Shown here piece by piece: positions 22,901 to 34,994 of a stretch of DNA of 60,000 bases. The notes below the pieces were generated by a model that saw only the letters and a list, made by a program, of their open reading frames with translations, did not search any database and was not told where the DNA came from. Every line of letters begins with the position of its first letter. Positions within the stretch are counted from its first letter, which is position 1. Source of the DNA: Liolophura sinensis (taxonomy: Eukaryota > Mollusca > Polyplacophora > Chitonida > Chitonidae); contig NC_088305.1 in assembly GCF_032854445.1 (NCBI RefSeq), forward strand, positions 27,864,628-27,924,627. Reading direction: 5' to 3'. The position numbers and the translations under genes were made by a program.

Positions 22901-23193
22901 TCGCATTGTGGCGATCCTTGAACGGAGCTGAGCCTCCTTAAAAGAAAGCAAGATTAACTGACAATCAATTAAGCTGAAAGCCAGAATACATTCTAATTAG
23001 GTATTTCTAATTAACGTGTTTGAAAAAGTGTTAGAACTGTAGTGCTTGTTAACAAATTTATAACTGTAACACATGCTACATTAATAAATTACTTACATGG
23101 GTTTTATATTCGATGGCAATTATTTTCACGGAAATGTGTTTGCCGCAAAATCTACAAATGTCAGTACCACGCGAATAAAAAGGCATTTACAGT
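22901..23193. repeat. dispersed repeat of about 290 bp, copy 2
   Basis: Second copy of 16522-16812 in the same orientation. Differences are scattered substitutions plus a 7-bp insertion (GAAAGCC near 22977), so the two copies are separate rather than an assembly duplicate. Confidence 0.85.
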
Positions 23194-23306
23194 ATATCTG
23201 CACTCCAGGCAATGGACTTGTTGTCCATTGAAACACAGAGTATATTCTCACATGCGCGATAAACATGCATAGATGTATATAAAACCATTTACATACTGTA
23301 CACAGT

Positions 23307-23527
23307 ATATCCTAAATCACCTCAATTTTCGTCCATCATTAAGTCACTCATTTTTCCAGATTCTGAGAGATTTACTGACTTTATAAAGGTGCTTTGAGAG
23401 GTGTTTGAAAGGTAGGATTATATCCTACTGGGAAAAAGTAAATTTTAGCACCAGAAGTAATGTCTCATGACATTTATTTGCCACCAAAATGCTCTTTTGT
23501 GGTCGGATTTGGAGGTCATTTAGGGTA
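23307..23527. mobile_element. MITE-like element, family B
   Basis: Same order of landmarks as 14610-14820: CTCATTTTTCCAGATTCTG, GGATTATATCCTACTGGGAA and GGTCATTTAGGGTACA at the right end. Confidence 0.7.
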
Positions 23528-23529
23528 CA

Positions 23530-26500
23530 AGTACATGTCTATTAAACATGAGGAAAAGCTCAACAGACTGATCAGATTGTGTGATCAAAACAGGTTCATG
23601 TATAATGTTATTGTTGAACACTAATCAGCCAGACAGCAAAAGGTAAAATGCAGAAGGATGGGTCATCAGTCTGGACAATCTACACATGACTGCTTCAGGC
23701 ATTTAGTGCTCTTCTTTGTTTGAATAAAACTGTTTCTGTGGACCAAAGAAGTCACGTGTACAGTGAAAGCACATATTCTGGGTGGCCCAACTAAAGAACA
23801 TTACTAAGGAGATACACAAGGTTTACTAAGTGGATTCCTTGTATGGGAGTTGGGAATGGCATAGCAGTTCACATGCTAGCAGACGTGTGTATAGGGGTGG
23901 CGCCAATTCAACATGTTCTAAGACTATCACCTATGAATTACTTGTTTTCTTTAAAGTCTTTTGAAACTTTTCCACACGGCAATAGTCATATAAAGTGTCA
24001 ATAAATTGTTTAGATCACATGAAGTTTTGAATCGCTATGTTATTCACACCCCAACTTCCGCCACATACGCGAGTGCAACCACGTGGAACGCCCTTGAACT
24101 GAGGAAACCGCTTCAGCCCTATACACAGTATAGTAAGTCGTTAAATGACACTTCTGATCACTTCACAAGTTCAGCTTAATCAAAATGTAAAGCTAGATGA
24201 AGTGCAATAAGAGTCATGCACGTAAATGAGGTATATGGATCCAAACAGACTAATAAGCTGCAAACATTCTACAGGTATTATACCATATACAAGCTACTTA
24301 ACTGTTACTGTACATGTTGATATAGGTACGAAACTATCCCCAAAATACCTGTGTACAAACACTTGCACTTTATATACAATATATGACAAATAGACCGGAA
24401 AGCTCATCAAAGTTTTTACAAGGATTTTAATAAGCACATGTACCTGGTCAATCAGGCGAAAATTTATGGCTACAAATAGTGGTGATGGAAAATTAATCTG
24501 TCACATATCCAAGCTCATCAGTGTTCCACAGTCGGTTATCCTGACTCCAACTGCCTCAGGGTGTGTGTGTGCGTGTATGTTAGTCTTGACTTAGGCTGTT
24601 GAATAAATGGATTTCTACATCAAGCCTAATGGTGATAAATGGGTCCTGCTTTACGATGCAGTCGCAACTTGCGCCCTGGAGTACTTTTCATGGCAACGTA
24701 TACATGTATGTATACTGAAGATATACCTGGCTATGGTAATTGCGCTTGGCGTAGCCCTGCGACAACTTTGTAAAATGGGCCCCTGTAGATCTATTGTTGG
24801 ATCTGCCTGCATCCATAAGAAAGGAAGAGTGATATAAAATCAATTAAAAATGTCTTTTTTTTTTTTTTTCACAAAAAGGAATTCAAGTTTCCACTATAAG
24901 GTGGATGTCATGAATCAATAAAATAAGTCACTTGAAAAAAGATTAACTTAAGGTAAAATACAATAAATACCTGACTGCACCTCCATTTATAGGCAATATT
25001 AATTTATTCTGAGCTTTAAATTTCAAAAAATGGAATAAAAATAAAACTGAAAATCCATCTTTTTATTTTGTCCCCCCTTGATGTTTTTTATGATTTTAAA
25101 GCTTTCTGATCATGCAAATATGTGTTCAATAGCAAAAATTACCACCACAGGCTAAATCATCCACAAAGAGACGATTTTCAATGCTACGTTTTATACCTTC
25201 CTCCAACACTGAAGAAAAGATTTTTTCTGCGTGTAAAACACAATTTAAAATTAGCGTAGCCTTACAGCATGTCAGATCAGCGTGTTTATGTCCTGATAGC
25301 AAGATGATTTCAATTCCCTGTAAACAGTGGACAAGCATGTGACTAGGGGAAACCAAGCAGACATTCCAATTTGTTATCTCAGATGTTGCCAATACACATG
25401 ACTGGGAACTGCAGCTTGAGTTTTATCACCACATTACACAATATACCTGTACATGCAGGTTTACTTGTGACTCTTTGTAGAAAATGCAGAGCGCAGCTAA
25501 GAGCTGCATCACAATAAAATACAAAAGTTTATTGTTTGACTATACTCCTCGATGCGTTTGGAAATGTTTTATTGTTTACAGGTTTGCTCTTAACGCAATG
25601 ATATAATGCCACAAAATGAAGATATGCAGACCATGTTTTGTTTGTGGTTAGTTCTTTTAGGCTTTCTTTCATTCAACCGTGGACAATTTGCCCGTTTGTG
25701 AAATGATATGTACATACATGTAAGTTTTTCCTCCGATCTCACAGAAATCAAAGCAGATGAAACCCATTCGACTTCAGTGTTGCAACTGAATAGGTACAGT
25801 ACCAGAGTACTTGGACCCAAAATTCAGACAGCTAAGCCACCACAGATCTGAACAGGCAGTAGCCTGAATCATTGCTCTGAACTCCACACTGTGCTGTAGC
25901 CAACCACACCTACTGACACATTCAGACCTCACATATTAAACATAATGACCAGGTTCTCATATCAGTACATAAATGCATTTGGTGTGTAATATGCATGATA
26001 CCTTTCCATTCAACAGTGTTCATGTCCACTTGAATATCTTAATGGAGATGCCTATTTTCGCCCTCAGTTTTCAATGCTCTGCCACGAATTAATTCTCAAT
26101 AAAGAAACACGCTTTTATTACATTTCTCACATGGAACTTAGAAATGAAAGACAGAAATTCTATGTATTTCTAGAAATAAATAAATGTCGTAGAATATTAC
26201 AGTTTTGGTTGAAACTGATTTCCAAAGAAAATGATCTAAAAAAAATAAAATGGGAAAGCTCCAGGTTAACTGCTTAGCTGTCACCACAAGCTAGCAAAGA
26301 GGGCTGAGGTCATATTCTTTTCACCCTAAAGACCCAACAAGGAGTATTAAAGGTAGAATATCAGCAAATGAATTCACATACCTGTGAAATGACTGACCAA
26401 AGTCTGTTACCTCAGTGCACTATGAAAATTGGCTTTTCACAATAGTACCAGTTATGTCTGTTTCCACCGGCTCTTCCAAAATAATCTCATATAAGTAATA

Positions 26501-26540
26501 GAAATTTTGCATTATAAAATAAACCACTGCATCTCACCAA
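23530..26540. other. long region without a recognised gene
   Basis: AT-rich, no supported exon; short (TG)n at about 24560. Short ORFs show no motif. Confidence 0.45.
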
Positions 26541-26654
26541 TGATCCGTCAGACATTGGTGAGCTGGATTTGAACTCGCAAGTGCACTGGTCCAACGCTAG
26601 CTCTCTTAGGTGTAGTACAGGCATCATTATCCTTCATGTCAAAATTTGAAAATG

Positions 26655-26862
26655 AAAGTTTTCAGCATTATGGTGGCAGGGAACTGGGCAGACTCCGGAT
26701 GAAACCCACAACCATCTGCATGTTGCTGGCAAACCTTCCCACATACGGCCGAAGAGTAAGACAACATGAGCTGGACTTGAACTCACACCAACCACGCTGA
26801 AGGGACTTCTGGGTCATTACGCTGCGCTAGCGCTCTAACCAACAGAACCATGGAGGCCTCGT
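26655..26862 (-). mobile_element. SINE family A, 5' two thirds
   Basis: Reads CAGCATTATGGTGGCAGGGA, then GAGCTGGACTTGAACTCACA (B box reversed) and ends AACCATGGAGGCC (A-box head reversed). The A-rich tail is missing. The stretch at 26560-26610 contains a second B-box-like GCTGGATTTGAACTCGC and may be another decayed head. Confidence 0.82.
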
Positions 26863-27559
26863 TATTGCCATAAGATTTTGTACATAAATATATATACCTT
26901 AAATAACAACATTTGCTTGTATGTGTATAAATCTCTCAGAAAACCAAAGATTGACTTTTTGACTGGGTTACTTCCCCTTGTTTTTATTGGGGTATTGGGT
27001 AATTTTTTAAATTTTTTTCTCTTAAACTTGCTAGCAGTATATGTGTCAGACTGCATGCCTTATAACCGCTGATATGATCTTGAAAACAGTAATTTAGAAG
27101 TACTATGGCTTGAAATCAAGCCAGCAAAGTCCAAGCCATTCTTAACCTACTATGTACATGTATGTAGACCTCCAAACTCTCTTTCAACATTAATGCAAGA
27201 ATTTGAAACAAACTAAGAAAATGTATATTATGAACAAAAAAAAAAAAACTGGTTCCCCTGGGTGATTTAATATAGACTTCAATAATATATTTAATATAGT
27301 AAAATCACTCCTAATGAAAGGTGGACTAGTATGGCAGAATCTTTAAATCTGCCTCAACTGGTGAAGTCTCCCCCCTAGTCACTTCATCCACTTCAACTCT
27401 CATCGATCATATATGTTACTTCAACTGAGAAAGTCGTATCCATTCAAGTCCCTGTTCCAGCCATATTAAAGTGATCATTTTCCAGTCTGTATTACTCTCA
27501 AATCAAAGATTAACTACAGTATGAAGCATAACACTGTTACAATTCAGTAAAAAGCATGT

Positions 27560-29315
27560 GAAGATTTCAACAAAAATCTTTTCCAGCAAGACTTGATGGA
27601 TTTGCCCTGGGAAACTATACATCCCATAATAAACCCTGAAGTGGTTGTGAATGAATGGTCAAACCCATTCCAAGATGTTCTACATAAACATGCCCACATG
27701 AAAACAAGACAAGTCAAATAGCTTTCAAAACCGTCTTGGGTTACAGGAGATATTCTAAATTTTATGCATCAACGAGATACATGTAAGTATAAACAAAAAA
27801 GGAGCGGCAATTTGCAAATGACTTATAAGGAAATGCATTTTCTCCTGACAGAATCTGGGAGATCTTGAGAAAATGTAATCCTAAGCAAAAGAGTCTACAA
27901 CATGATGCTATCACTGATGAAGATGGCAATGTAATAAATGATCCAGCTGAAATTAGCCATATTTTCAATACCTTTTTCTCAAATGTAGCCCAATATTTGA
28001 CGGATATTGATAACATAAACAAGGACAGTTTTGTCCAGAGTCTCCAAACACTCTGAACAAGTCGAAGAAAAATATCCTTTCACTTTATACCAAATATCTC
28101 CTATGTTTCTGTATTGTAATAACTTTTAAACCTTGATAAAATAAGACCAGTGGTCTAGACAATGTCAAAGCTAGATTTCTTCCATCAGCTGCCCCCATTA
28201 TTGCAAAAAATATGACCATGTTAATAAACAAATGTCCTATGACCAGTTCTTTTCCAGATATGTGGAAAATTGCTTAAGTTATCCCTCTTCACAAAGATTG
28301 TCCAAAGGACAAAGTTGAAAACTATCTTCCAATATCTGTCCTACCTGTTGTTTCAAAAATCACTGAATGATATGTACATAACTGTTTATATGAGTATCTC
28401 TCAAACTTTAAATTATTGCATGAAAATCAATTGGGTTTTCGCTCCTTATATTCTTGTGAAACTGCACTTATGAAAATCGTTGAACACTGGCATAGGGCAA
28501 CAGATAATGGGGAAGTTATTGGAACCATACTTGTGGACTTCAAGAAAGCATTCCATACTGTAAATCATGATATATTATATGACAAACACCTCATGTTCAT
28601 TAACCCTCAAAAATCTAAATACATGATACGGGGCTCCAGGCAACGGCTGCCGTTTTAATCAAACATGTTCCTTTCTCTGTTATGCATGATGAAGTACACT
28701 CGAATGAGTCAGTTAGGCTGAAATGACGGGTATTTATACTGATGAACATCGTTCCTGGAACACATCAATCAAAAATTTGTATAAAAAGGTTTCTTAATTG
28801 TTAGGGATTCTACAAAGGAAGGGGGCTCCACTAAAACGTCATTGTAGTGGTATTTCCTGTAAGTGTTATGTTCTTCCTCAGTTTGGTCATTGCTGTTCAG
28901 TATGGGGAAACTATTCAATTAAAAACAGAGAAAGGATAGTCATGTTCCAGAAAAGAGCTCCTTGTTCAGTTCTACAAGAAGGCATTAACGCATCTGGAAA
29001 AACTTTACTTTTACGGAAATGTATGCAGTTTAATAAAAGGGTAAACTACAGAATTCCTTGTGTCATATATAAAGCATTACATAATCTCTGTCCAAACTAT
29101 ATAAAACAGCTTTTCCCTCCAAACAAACAGCTGCACAATACTGTTCTCAGAGCAACACAACATAATATCTATCTTCCAAAAGCAAGGACAAATTACATGA
29201 CAGCAAGGTTTTCACTTTCGATAAGCATCAACTATGGAACTGCCTCTATAGCCCCTTCTCTGTCAAGCTTTCCATCATACTACTTAAAATCACAATTAGA
29301 GTCAGATAACAAATG
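27560..29315 (+). mobile_element. decayed non-LTR retrotransposon (LINE)
   Basis: Pieces of one ORF2-type protein appear in order but in different frames with stops: the endonuclease-RT linker at about 27565-27760 (LFQQDLMDLPWETI), a spacer at 27865-28056, reverse transcriptase fingers and motif A at about 28416-28590 (NQLGFRSLYSCETAL, GTILVDFKKAFHTVNHDIL) and the C-terminal end at 28798-29316 (LPQFGHCCSVWGNYS). Motif A is joined almost directly to NPQKSKYMIRGSRQRL, so the segment with the catalytic F/YADD is deleted. Dead copy; clade (CR1/L2/Jockey-like) is inferred. Confidence 0.85.
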
Positions 29316-29464
29316 AAATGTACATACATACATACACTGTATCAATTATATTTTGATGTATTACTATTATTATAGAAAATCTTTTCAGAAGGCTATGTCC
29401 CTGTAACACGCTTGCACGCATGTGCGTCGTTCAAACCAAACAGATGTACATCAATACATTGTAT

Positions 29465-29657
29465 TCACCCTAATTCCTCAACCTTTTCGCATGTGAAAGA
29501 GCAACTTTCAGTGCAATTTACAACATAATCTAATTTCATTATGGAGACAAAACTACATGGTTTTAAATGGCCAGAATCAGGTTCCAACACAGAATAATGC
29601 CTTTGGAATATGCTTGGATAAACACCTTGCAAACATGCGAAAAGTTTGAAGAATTAC
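29465..29657 (-). mobile_element. MITE-like element, family A, inverted
   Basis: Begins ACCCTAATTCCTCAACCTTT TCGCATG and ends CATGCGAAAAGTTTGAAGAA TTAC, giving terminal inverted repeats of about 26 bp. The interior is the reverse of 21690-21888. Adjacent to a second inverted copy. Confidence 0.8.
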
Positions 29658-29689
29658 AGCACGTTATCATATATGTATGTACATGTTTG

Positions 29690-29890
29690 TAACCTACTTC
29701 CTCAACACCTTAGCATATGAAAGAGAATCTTTCAATGAAATTCATGCTCATTTTTAAGCTGACTTGGGAGACAACACTGCGTTGGTTGCATTGGCAAATT
29801 TCGGGCTTCAAAAAAAGTGTAATTTTATCAGTCTGCACAAAATAATGCCTTAAAAAACACCTTGCACACATGCCAAAATGTTGAAGAATT
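29690..29890 (-). mobile_element. MITE-like element, family A, second inverted copy
   Basis: Starts ACCTACTTCCTCAACACCTT AGCATATG and ends CACATGCCAAAATGTTGAAG AATTAC. Same orientation as the previous copy about 35 bp away, so either tandem insertion or local duplication followed by divergence. Confidence 0.72.
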
Positions 29891-30137
29891 ACAATAGTAC
29901 ACCAAATGTCAATAACAAGGTCTACATGTATGTACCCTCAGAGTGATGTAATTACCATTTGACTGATCACCAGGCAAGGGAGAACAACTACCATGATTAA
30001 AATTAGAACTGAAACTAACATGACACACTGTAGTCCTCTAATAGCTGTATCGCTCATGATATAAAACGTAAATCTCCATCTGTAGATGTATACCCTTCGT
30101 ATCTTTAGAGCATAATGAATACATTCTACAGACTTAC

Positions 30138-30437
30138 CTTAGTATCCCCTCTGATGAACCAGCTGGCACAATTCATCACACAGTAAAATCCAGATTACAA
30201 AGATACCAGGCGGCACTAGGGCATGTATAAGATCCAGGTAAAAATCCTGGTAGTAAGTCCTTAACGAGAAGTCCTCCGCTGTGCGTTCACACCAGATACA
30301 CGTAGCAGAGACCTTGAGAAGAGAAGAAAACAGGGTCAGACCAAGACGGTATGAGACAGGAATAGCCTTTGTCCAGTCGTTCACTCTCAGGTCAGGGTTT
30401 GATTCAGCGACAAAAAGGTCCAAACATTCCTCGTCTT
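30138..30437 (-). CDS. unidentified exon-like ORF with two hydrophobic stretches
   Basis: Minus-strand frame open from about 30437 to a TAA at 30141-30139, reading about 98 residues including DLFVAESNPDLRVNDWTK, then two hydrophobic stretches (around PVSYRLGLTLFSSLLK and LIHALVPPGIFVIWILLCDE), with natural-looking composition. A strong donor GTAAGTCTG follows one base after the stop (30137 downward), and a weak acceptor-like CTAAG precedes 30437. It could be the last coding exon of an unknown membrane protein with an intron in its 3' UTR, or an untranslated exon of TMEM98 with a chance ORF. No family recognised. Confidence 0.4.
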
Positions 30438-30439
30438 AG

Positions 30440-31925
30440 CGAGGCCACTTGTGAGCCGTTTTATTTCTTTTCGGTTAAAGTGTTGTGTAGGATATGACCT
30501 CACACTCAGCTCTAACATAAACACATACAAAGTGTATATAACTCAGCTTACATAGTCCAGCCACCTGGCTAAAAACTCTTATAAATATAATTGTGTGTGC
30601 AGAAAAACTTTAGTCTATGGCTGAGTTACCTGGGTTGTACAGAATACCTGGAAAAAAATGAAGGGACCTGCACACACAGGTTAAGACACCTCTGCCTGAG
30701 TTTACCTGCGGTGGTGGTTGGCTCTATTGCTAGAGTAGAACAGCAGAACAGGTCAGCCACTGAACAGCTAAGAGCCAAGCCGGCAGTGGACTCATAGCCC
30801 AGGATTGGCAGGACAATAGAAAGCTAGACTAGGAAATGTTTACACAGTAATTTGTCAGAGTAGCTCAGCACTATCCAAATCACACCTGCCTGTTTTACAC
30901 AGAGCTCTCTCTTTTTCTATCGCAACAAAGGGGCAATACTCTCTGTGTTCCTTATTTCTCAAAAAACATACATGAACTGTTTACTGTTACAGCAGAATTG
31001 TTTTAAATCTTGCTTTAATTCATGAACAATGTATGTGTCAACATTTAAATCTTGATTTAAAGGCCTATCATGTAATCCTTCAGGCACCTACTAATCAAAG
31101 TGATTCATACATGTGCATCAAATGAACAGGAAAACCCACAGACTTAAGTCTGAGATTAATTCTAATTGTCAACTTTGCTTTAAACGTTTTGGAAAACAGC
31201 AGTAAAACGCTTAGAGAGTTTATAAGCCTATTATATTTTAACAAGTATGGGTCTGGCTCGCATTTCCCACTGAAAAAAAATTCCATTAACTTCCACTTCC
31301 ATTAATTCACTTTTCATGTTCTATCAAAAAAAAACAAAAAAAAAAAAACAGAAAAAAGGCGAAACACTTTCATTAAGTTCTGTATTTGCTACATTCTGAG
31401 CTGGGCACTAAAACTAGCCATATTTCAATACTATGCAAAACAAAAGTTTCACCATCATTACCATGACACCTACAAAGCCAGTCCACTTGATCAAACAGGC
31501 ACTCATAGACACTAAATTATGATCCAAATAAGACAAGAAACAGTGACACCAATGAATTAGATACCAGAAAATTAACCACATTTAGGCATGTATAACAGGG
31601 AACGACCCTCTACCCGCACACCACATCAAGGCAAGCAGTTTTGACTACATCGAGGTAAATGGTTTTGACACCACATCAAGGCAAACGGTTTTGACACCAT
31701 ATCTAAACAAAAAGTGTCACTTGGAGCCTTTCCAGTCTTGCAAGCCTAACCATTGTATTCAATGTACATGTGGTGTCTAGCAGTGAACTACTATCTACTT
31801 AAATGCAGGAGTTAATCTTTGTACAAGATTACAACCTTTGATATCTAATGAGAAAACTGAGACAAGACTTGTGATAATAGCTGAAGTTGGGCATGTACCA
31901 TAAATACCCTGCAAATATGTACACA
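30440..31925. other. no gene recognised; short tandem repeat
   Basis: About three units of a 33-bp repeat (CACCACATCAAGGCAAACGG, TTTTGA) lie at about 31617-31705. No exon supported elsewhere. Confidence 0.5.
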
Positions 31926-31931
31926 AGGGAA

Positions 31932-32190
31932 TCATTATTTATTTATTTGATTCGGTGTTTTACGCCGTACTCAAGAATATTTCACTTATATGACAGTGGT
32001 CAGCATTATGAGAGGAAACGGGGCTTGGTGAAACCCACAAACATTTACTAGTTGCTGAAAAAAACATTCCCACGTACTGCTGGAGAGGACGCCTGCATGA
32101 GCTAGACTTAAAATCACAGCAACCACATTGGTGAACTGCTCCTGGTTCAATGCACTATGTTAGATGCTAACCACTACGCCCACGAGTGGC
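31932..32190 (-). mobile_element. SINE family A, near full length
   Basis: A (TTTA)n tail, GGTGTTTTACGCCGTACTCA, AGAATATTTCAC, then a diverged body and a tRNA-like head ending GCTAACCACTACGCCC. Older than the copy at 55574-55848, judging by substitutions. Confidence 0.82.
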
Positions 32191-32194
32191 CAGA

Positions 32195-34930
32195 CGAGGG
32201 GGTAATCATTCCAGCTACCCAGAGCAAACTCGGTACCATTCCTGATGTCTGAGCATATCCCATGAACATGTCAATTTATGACGACAGTCTATTACGCGTC
32301 GAAGAAGTAAGACTTTGGGCGAAACAGACTCCAAGGGAGCTAACAATACTAGATAGAGCCTTTATAATTACTAGTTTGTCTGTTTTGTTAACGAAGGATG
32401 AAGTTTATTCTGCCTCTATTCTGATTGCGCTCACTCTTCACCACTTTCGACATTGTAGCTGATACAGGTATTATCAACCTTAATACTATAACAAGCAATA
32501 AAACAATTCAGCGAATAAAGTGAACTGGTAGGGTTTGAAATATGATGTTTCAACTCAGGAGCCAATTATCTATTTGATACCAATTTTGGGTAATTGGTAT
32601 AAGTCCTTAAGTGAGACTCCTCAAGCTTTTCTAGGAGCCAACACTGATATATAGGAGAATTTGGTTCCTAAAATACCTTTATTTCCCTCTCTGACTGCTC
32701 GAGGAGAGATTATCAGTTTCAACTTTAACCACAACGGGGAAGGGATGAACTCAGTAAAATATAATTCTAGCCGAAAGACAATGATGACATGGTGCACTTG
32801 TACTCGTAACAGGCTTACCCATATTTCCTGATCACGTCTCTTTTTTAATGCAAAAATCATGAATCTTGACACTTGCTGATTGGCTGTCGATCTCAACATA
32901 AAATGCATACATGTACACGTATCCTGATGTAACTTGATCAACAGGAAATAAATGTCATGATGCACCTTCACAGAAACTGAGAAATAAACGGAAGTGATGG
33001 TTTTCATTTTTATTTTGAAATAAAGTCTGAATGAAATTATTCTATAGGGGCTTCAGTTCAATTTATAAAAATCCAATTTTAATACCGACAGCATTTTCAG
33101 AATATAAAGATATAAAGTTTAGACAATTACATGTACACGAAAATTTAATGCAGATAATTATGTATAATTAATTAAAATATCAAACAAAGCAAAATTAACA
33201 GAGTACTTTAAACTTTACAAAACATCGAAGACTTCTTTGCCTGAGAACATTTCAGTTCAAGCAAGCCTGCCATGCTGCTTTGAAGGGCAACGTGTGTAAA
33301 CAAGCCCACACACAATCTTAATGTTTCTCTAATTAGAAATGTTCTCTCCTTTCTTTCCACCACCTTTTTTTTTTCAAAAATAAATACCATATTAAATTTA
33401 CTTCTGAAATATTACTGGACATGTTATGTTGGTTATCTGTACAGGAAGAAAAAAAAACAAGTAATAACCCTACACCGGAGACACAGTACAGCATAGTAAA
33501 GAACACCAATTTAGGGCCATTCCTCATATGCCGTTATCAACCCTTCAAGAAACTTTGAATAGAGACCTACCATTAATTTAACTTTTCCTACCCCAGTGAC
33601 CATCAAAACGAAATCAAGGTCACTGAAATCTGACATGGTTAATGGATATTAATTCCGTATTACCATCAATGCGTCGAAAGGAAATGGATATAACAGCTCG
33701 GATAATCTTGAAGAAAAGAAAAACTGTCAAGGGTTTTTCTTTATGACTATTCATGTTGATGATGAGTTTTGATAACCTTAATTGACAAGAAGAATCCAGG
33801 AGCTCAAGTTGACAGCTGGACGAACTGACGCTACCTTCTACAACAATACACTTAACACGAAATAAGAAAAAATAAATAAAACAGGAAATTACAGTTCACC
33901 TTGACATGCTTTAGGAACTTGATGGTATCTTAGGTGCTGACCTCCTTCTGTAACAATGTTTGGTCACACTTTACGAGTTGAGATCACAATGTACACTGTC
34001 ACAGATCCTTCAAAGGGCCCCTTGTCTTCCCGTCATGAATAAAATAACACTGGGGTGTTACAATCATTCAGTGTCAATATTTTTGTCCTACATAACACAG
34101 GTATTGTAAAGTCTGGGGTCAAAGTACTTCCTATTTAATACTAGATCACAATTCAATACTTCACTGACACAGAGAAAGATGCACATTCACATGGTGCTAC
34201 AATAAAACTCCTGGTAAACTGAGACACGAGAAAAAGCTTTTCATACTGTGACTTTTACAGTTTTTAAAACAGCTTGGTCAAAAAAGCAGGTTATAATACA
34301 CACACCAATACTTTGCATGTGACATAAGACCTCAACTTTTGCAAAAAAAAACTCATAAAATATTAGTTTTGGTGCTGAAACCTATGGGGCAAAACTTTAG
34401 GTCATTTACTATAGCCTTTTAATAGTTTTGCGTTGTACTGGAATATCAGGGAAATTCAAAGACGGTAAATTTAAAGTCGTTACACACTACTGGCCTTACC
34501 TGTATGTAGAATTAAAGAAAGGGCTCCCATGTGAAAGGCAGGGCCACTAATTATTCAGGCCTTAAAACAATGTTCATAGCCCAGCCAACCCTCCAAAAAG
34601 AACCCCATCTGTTTAAATTTACAATGTATACTTGGCTTGTGACAAAATCTTTTTTTTTTTTTTTGCAGTTTTCTCTCTGGATATTAGTTATCTCATTAAA
34701 ATCCATACCTTTTTCCTGGCCCCAGAATAAAAAAAAAAAATAAATAAATTGCCCTTCTCTTTTGACCCACCCTATATTTATTTTTTTCTGAACAGGTTGG
34801 CTCAACTATCATTATTTTTTGAGGATGGCCTCGGCTATCATATAAATGCCATGATGTAACTTAGCAACTAAAAATATACCAGAACATCAAGTGTGATTAA
34901 AACAGCAAACCTTGACTAATATCCTAATGT
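32195..34930. other. no gene recognised
   Basis: AT-rich sequence with poly-A/poly-T runs. A degenerate family B piece occurs near 34340-34410. Short ORFs have no motifs. Confidence 0.45.
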
Positions 34931-34938
34931 CCCATACG

Positions 34939-34991
<53 letters not shown>
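34939..34991. repeat. (TA)n microsatellite
   Basis: About 25 TA dinucleotides with one TTTA interruption, self-complementary. Confidence 0.95.
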
Positions 34992-34993
<2 letters not shown>

Positions 34994-34994
34994 C

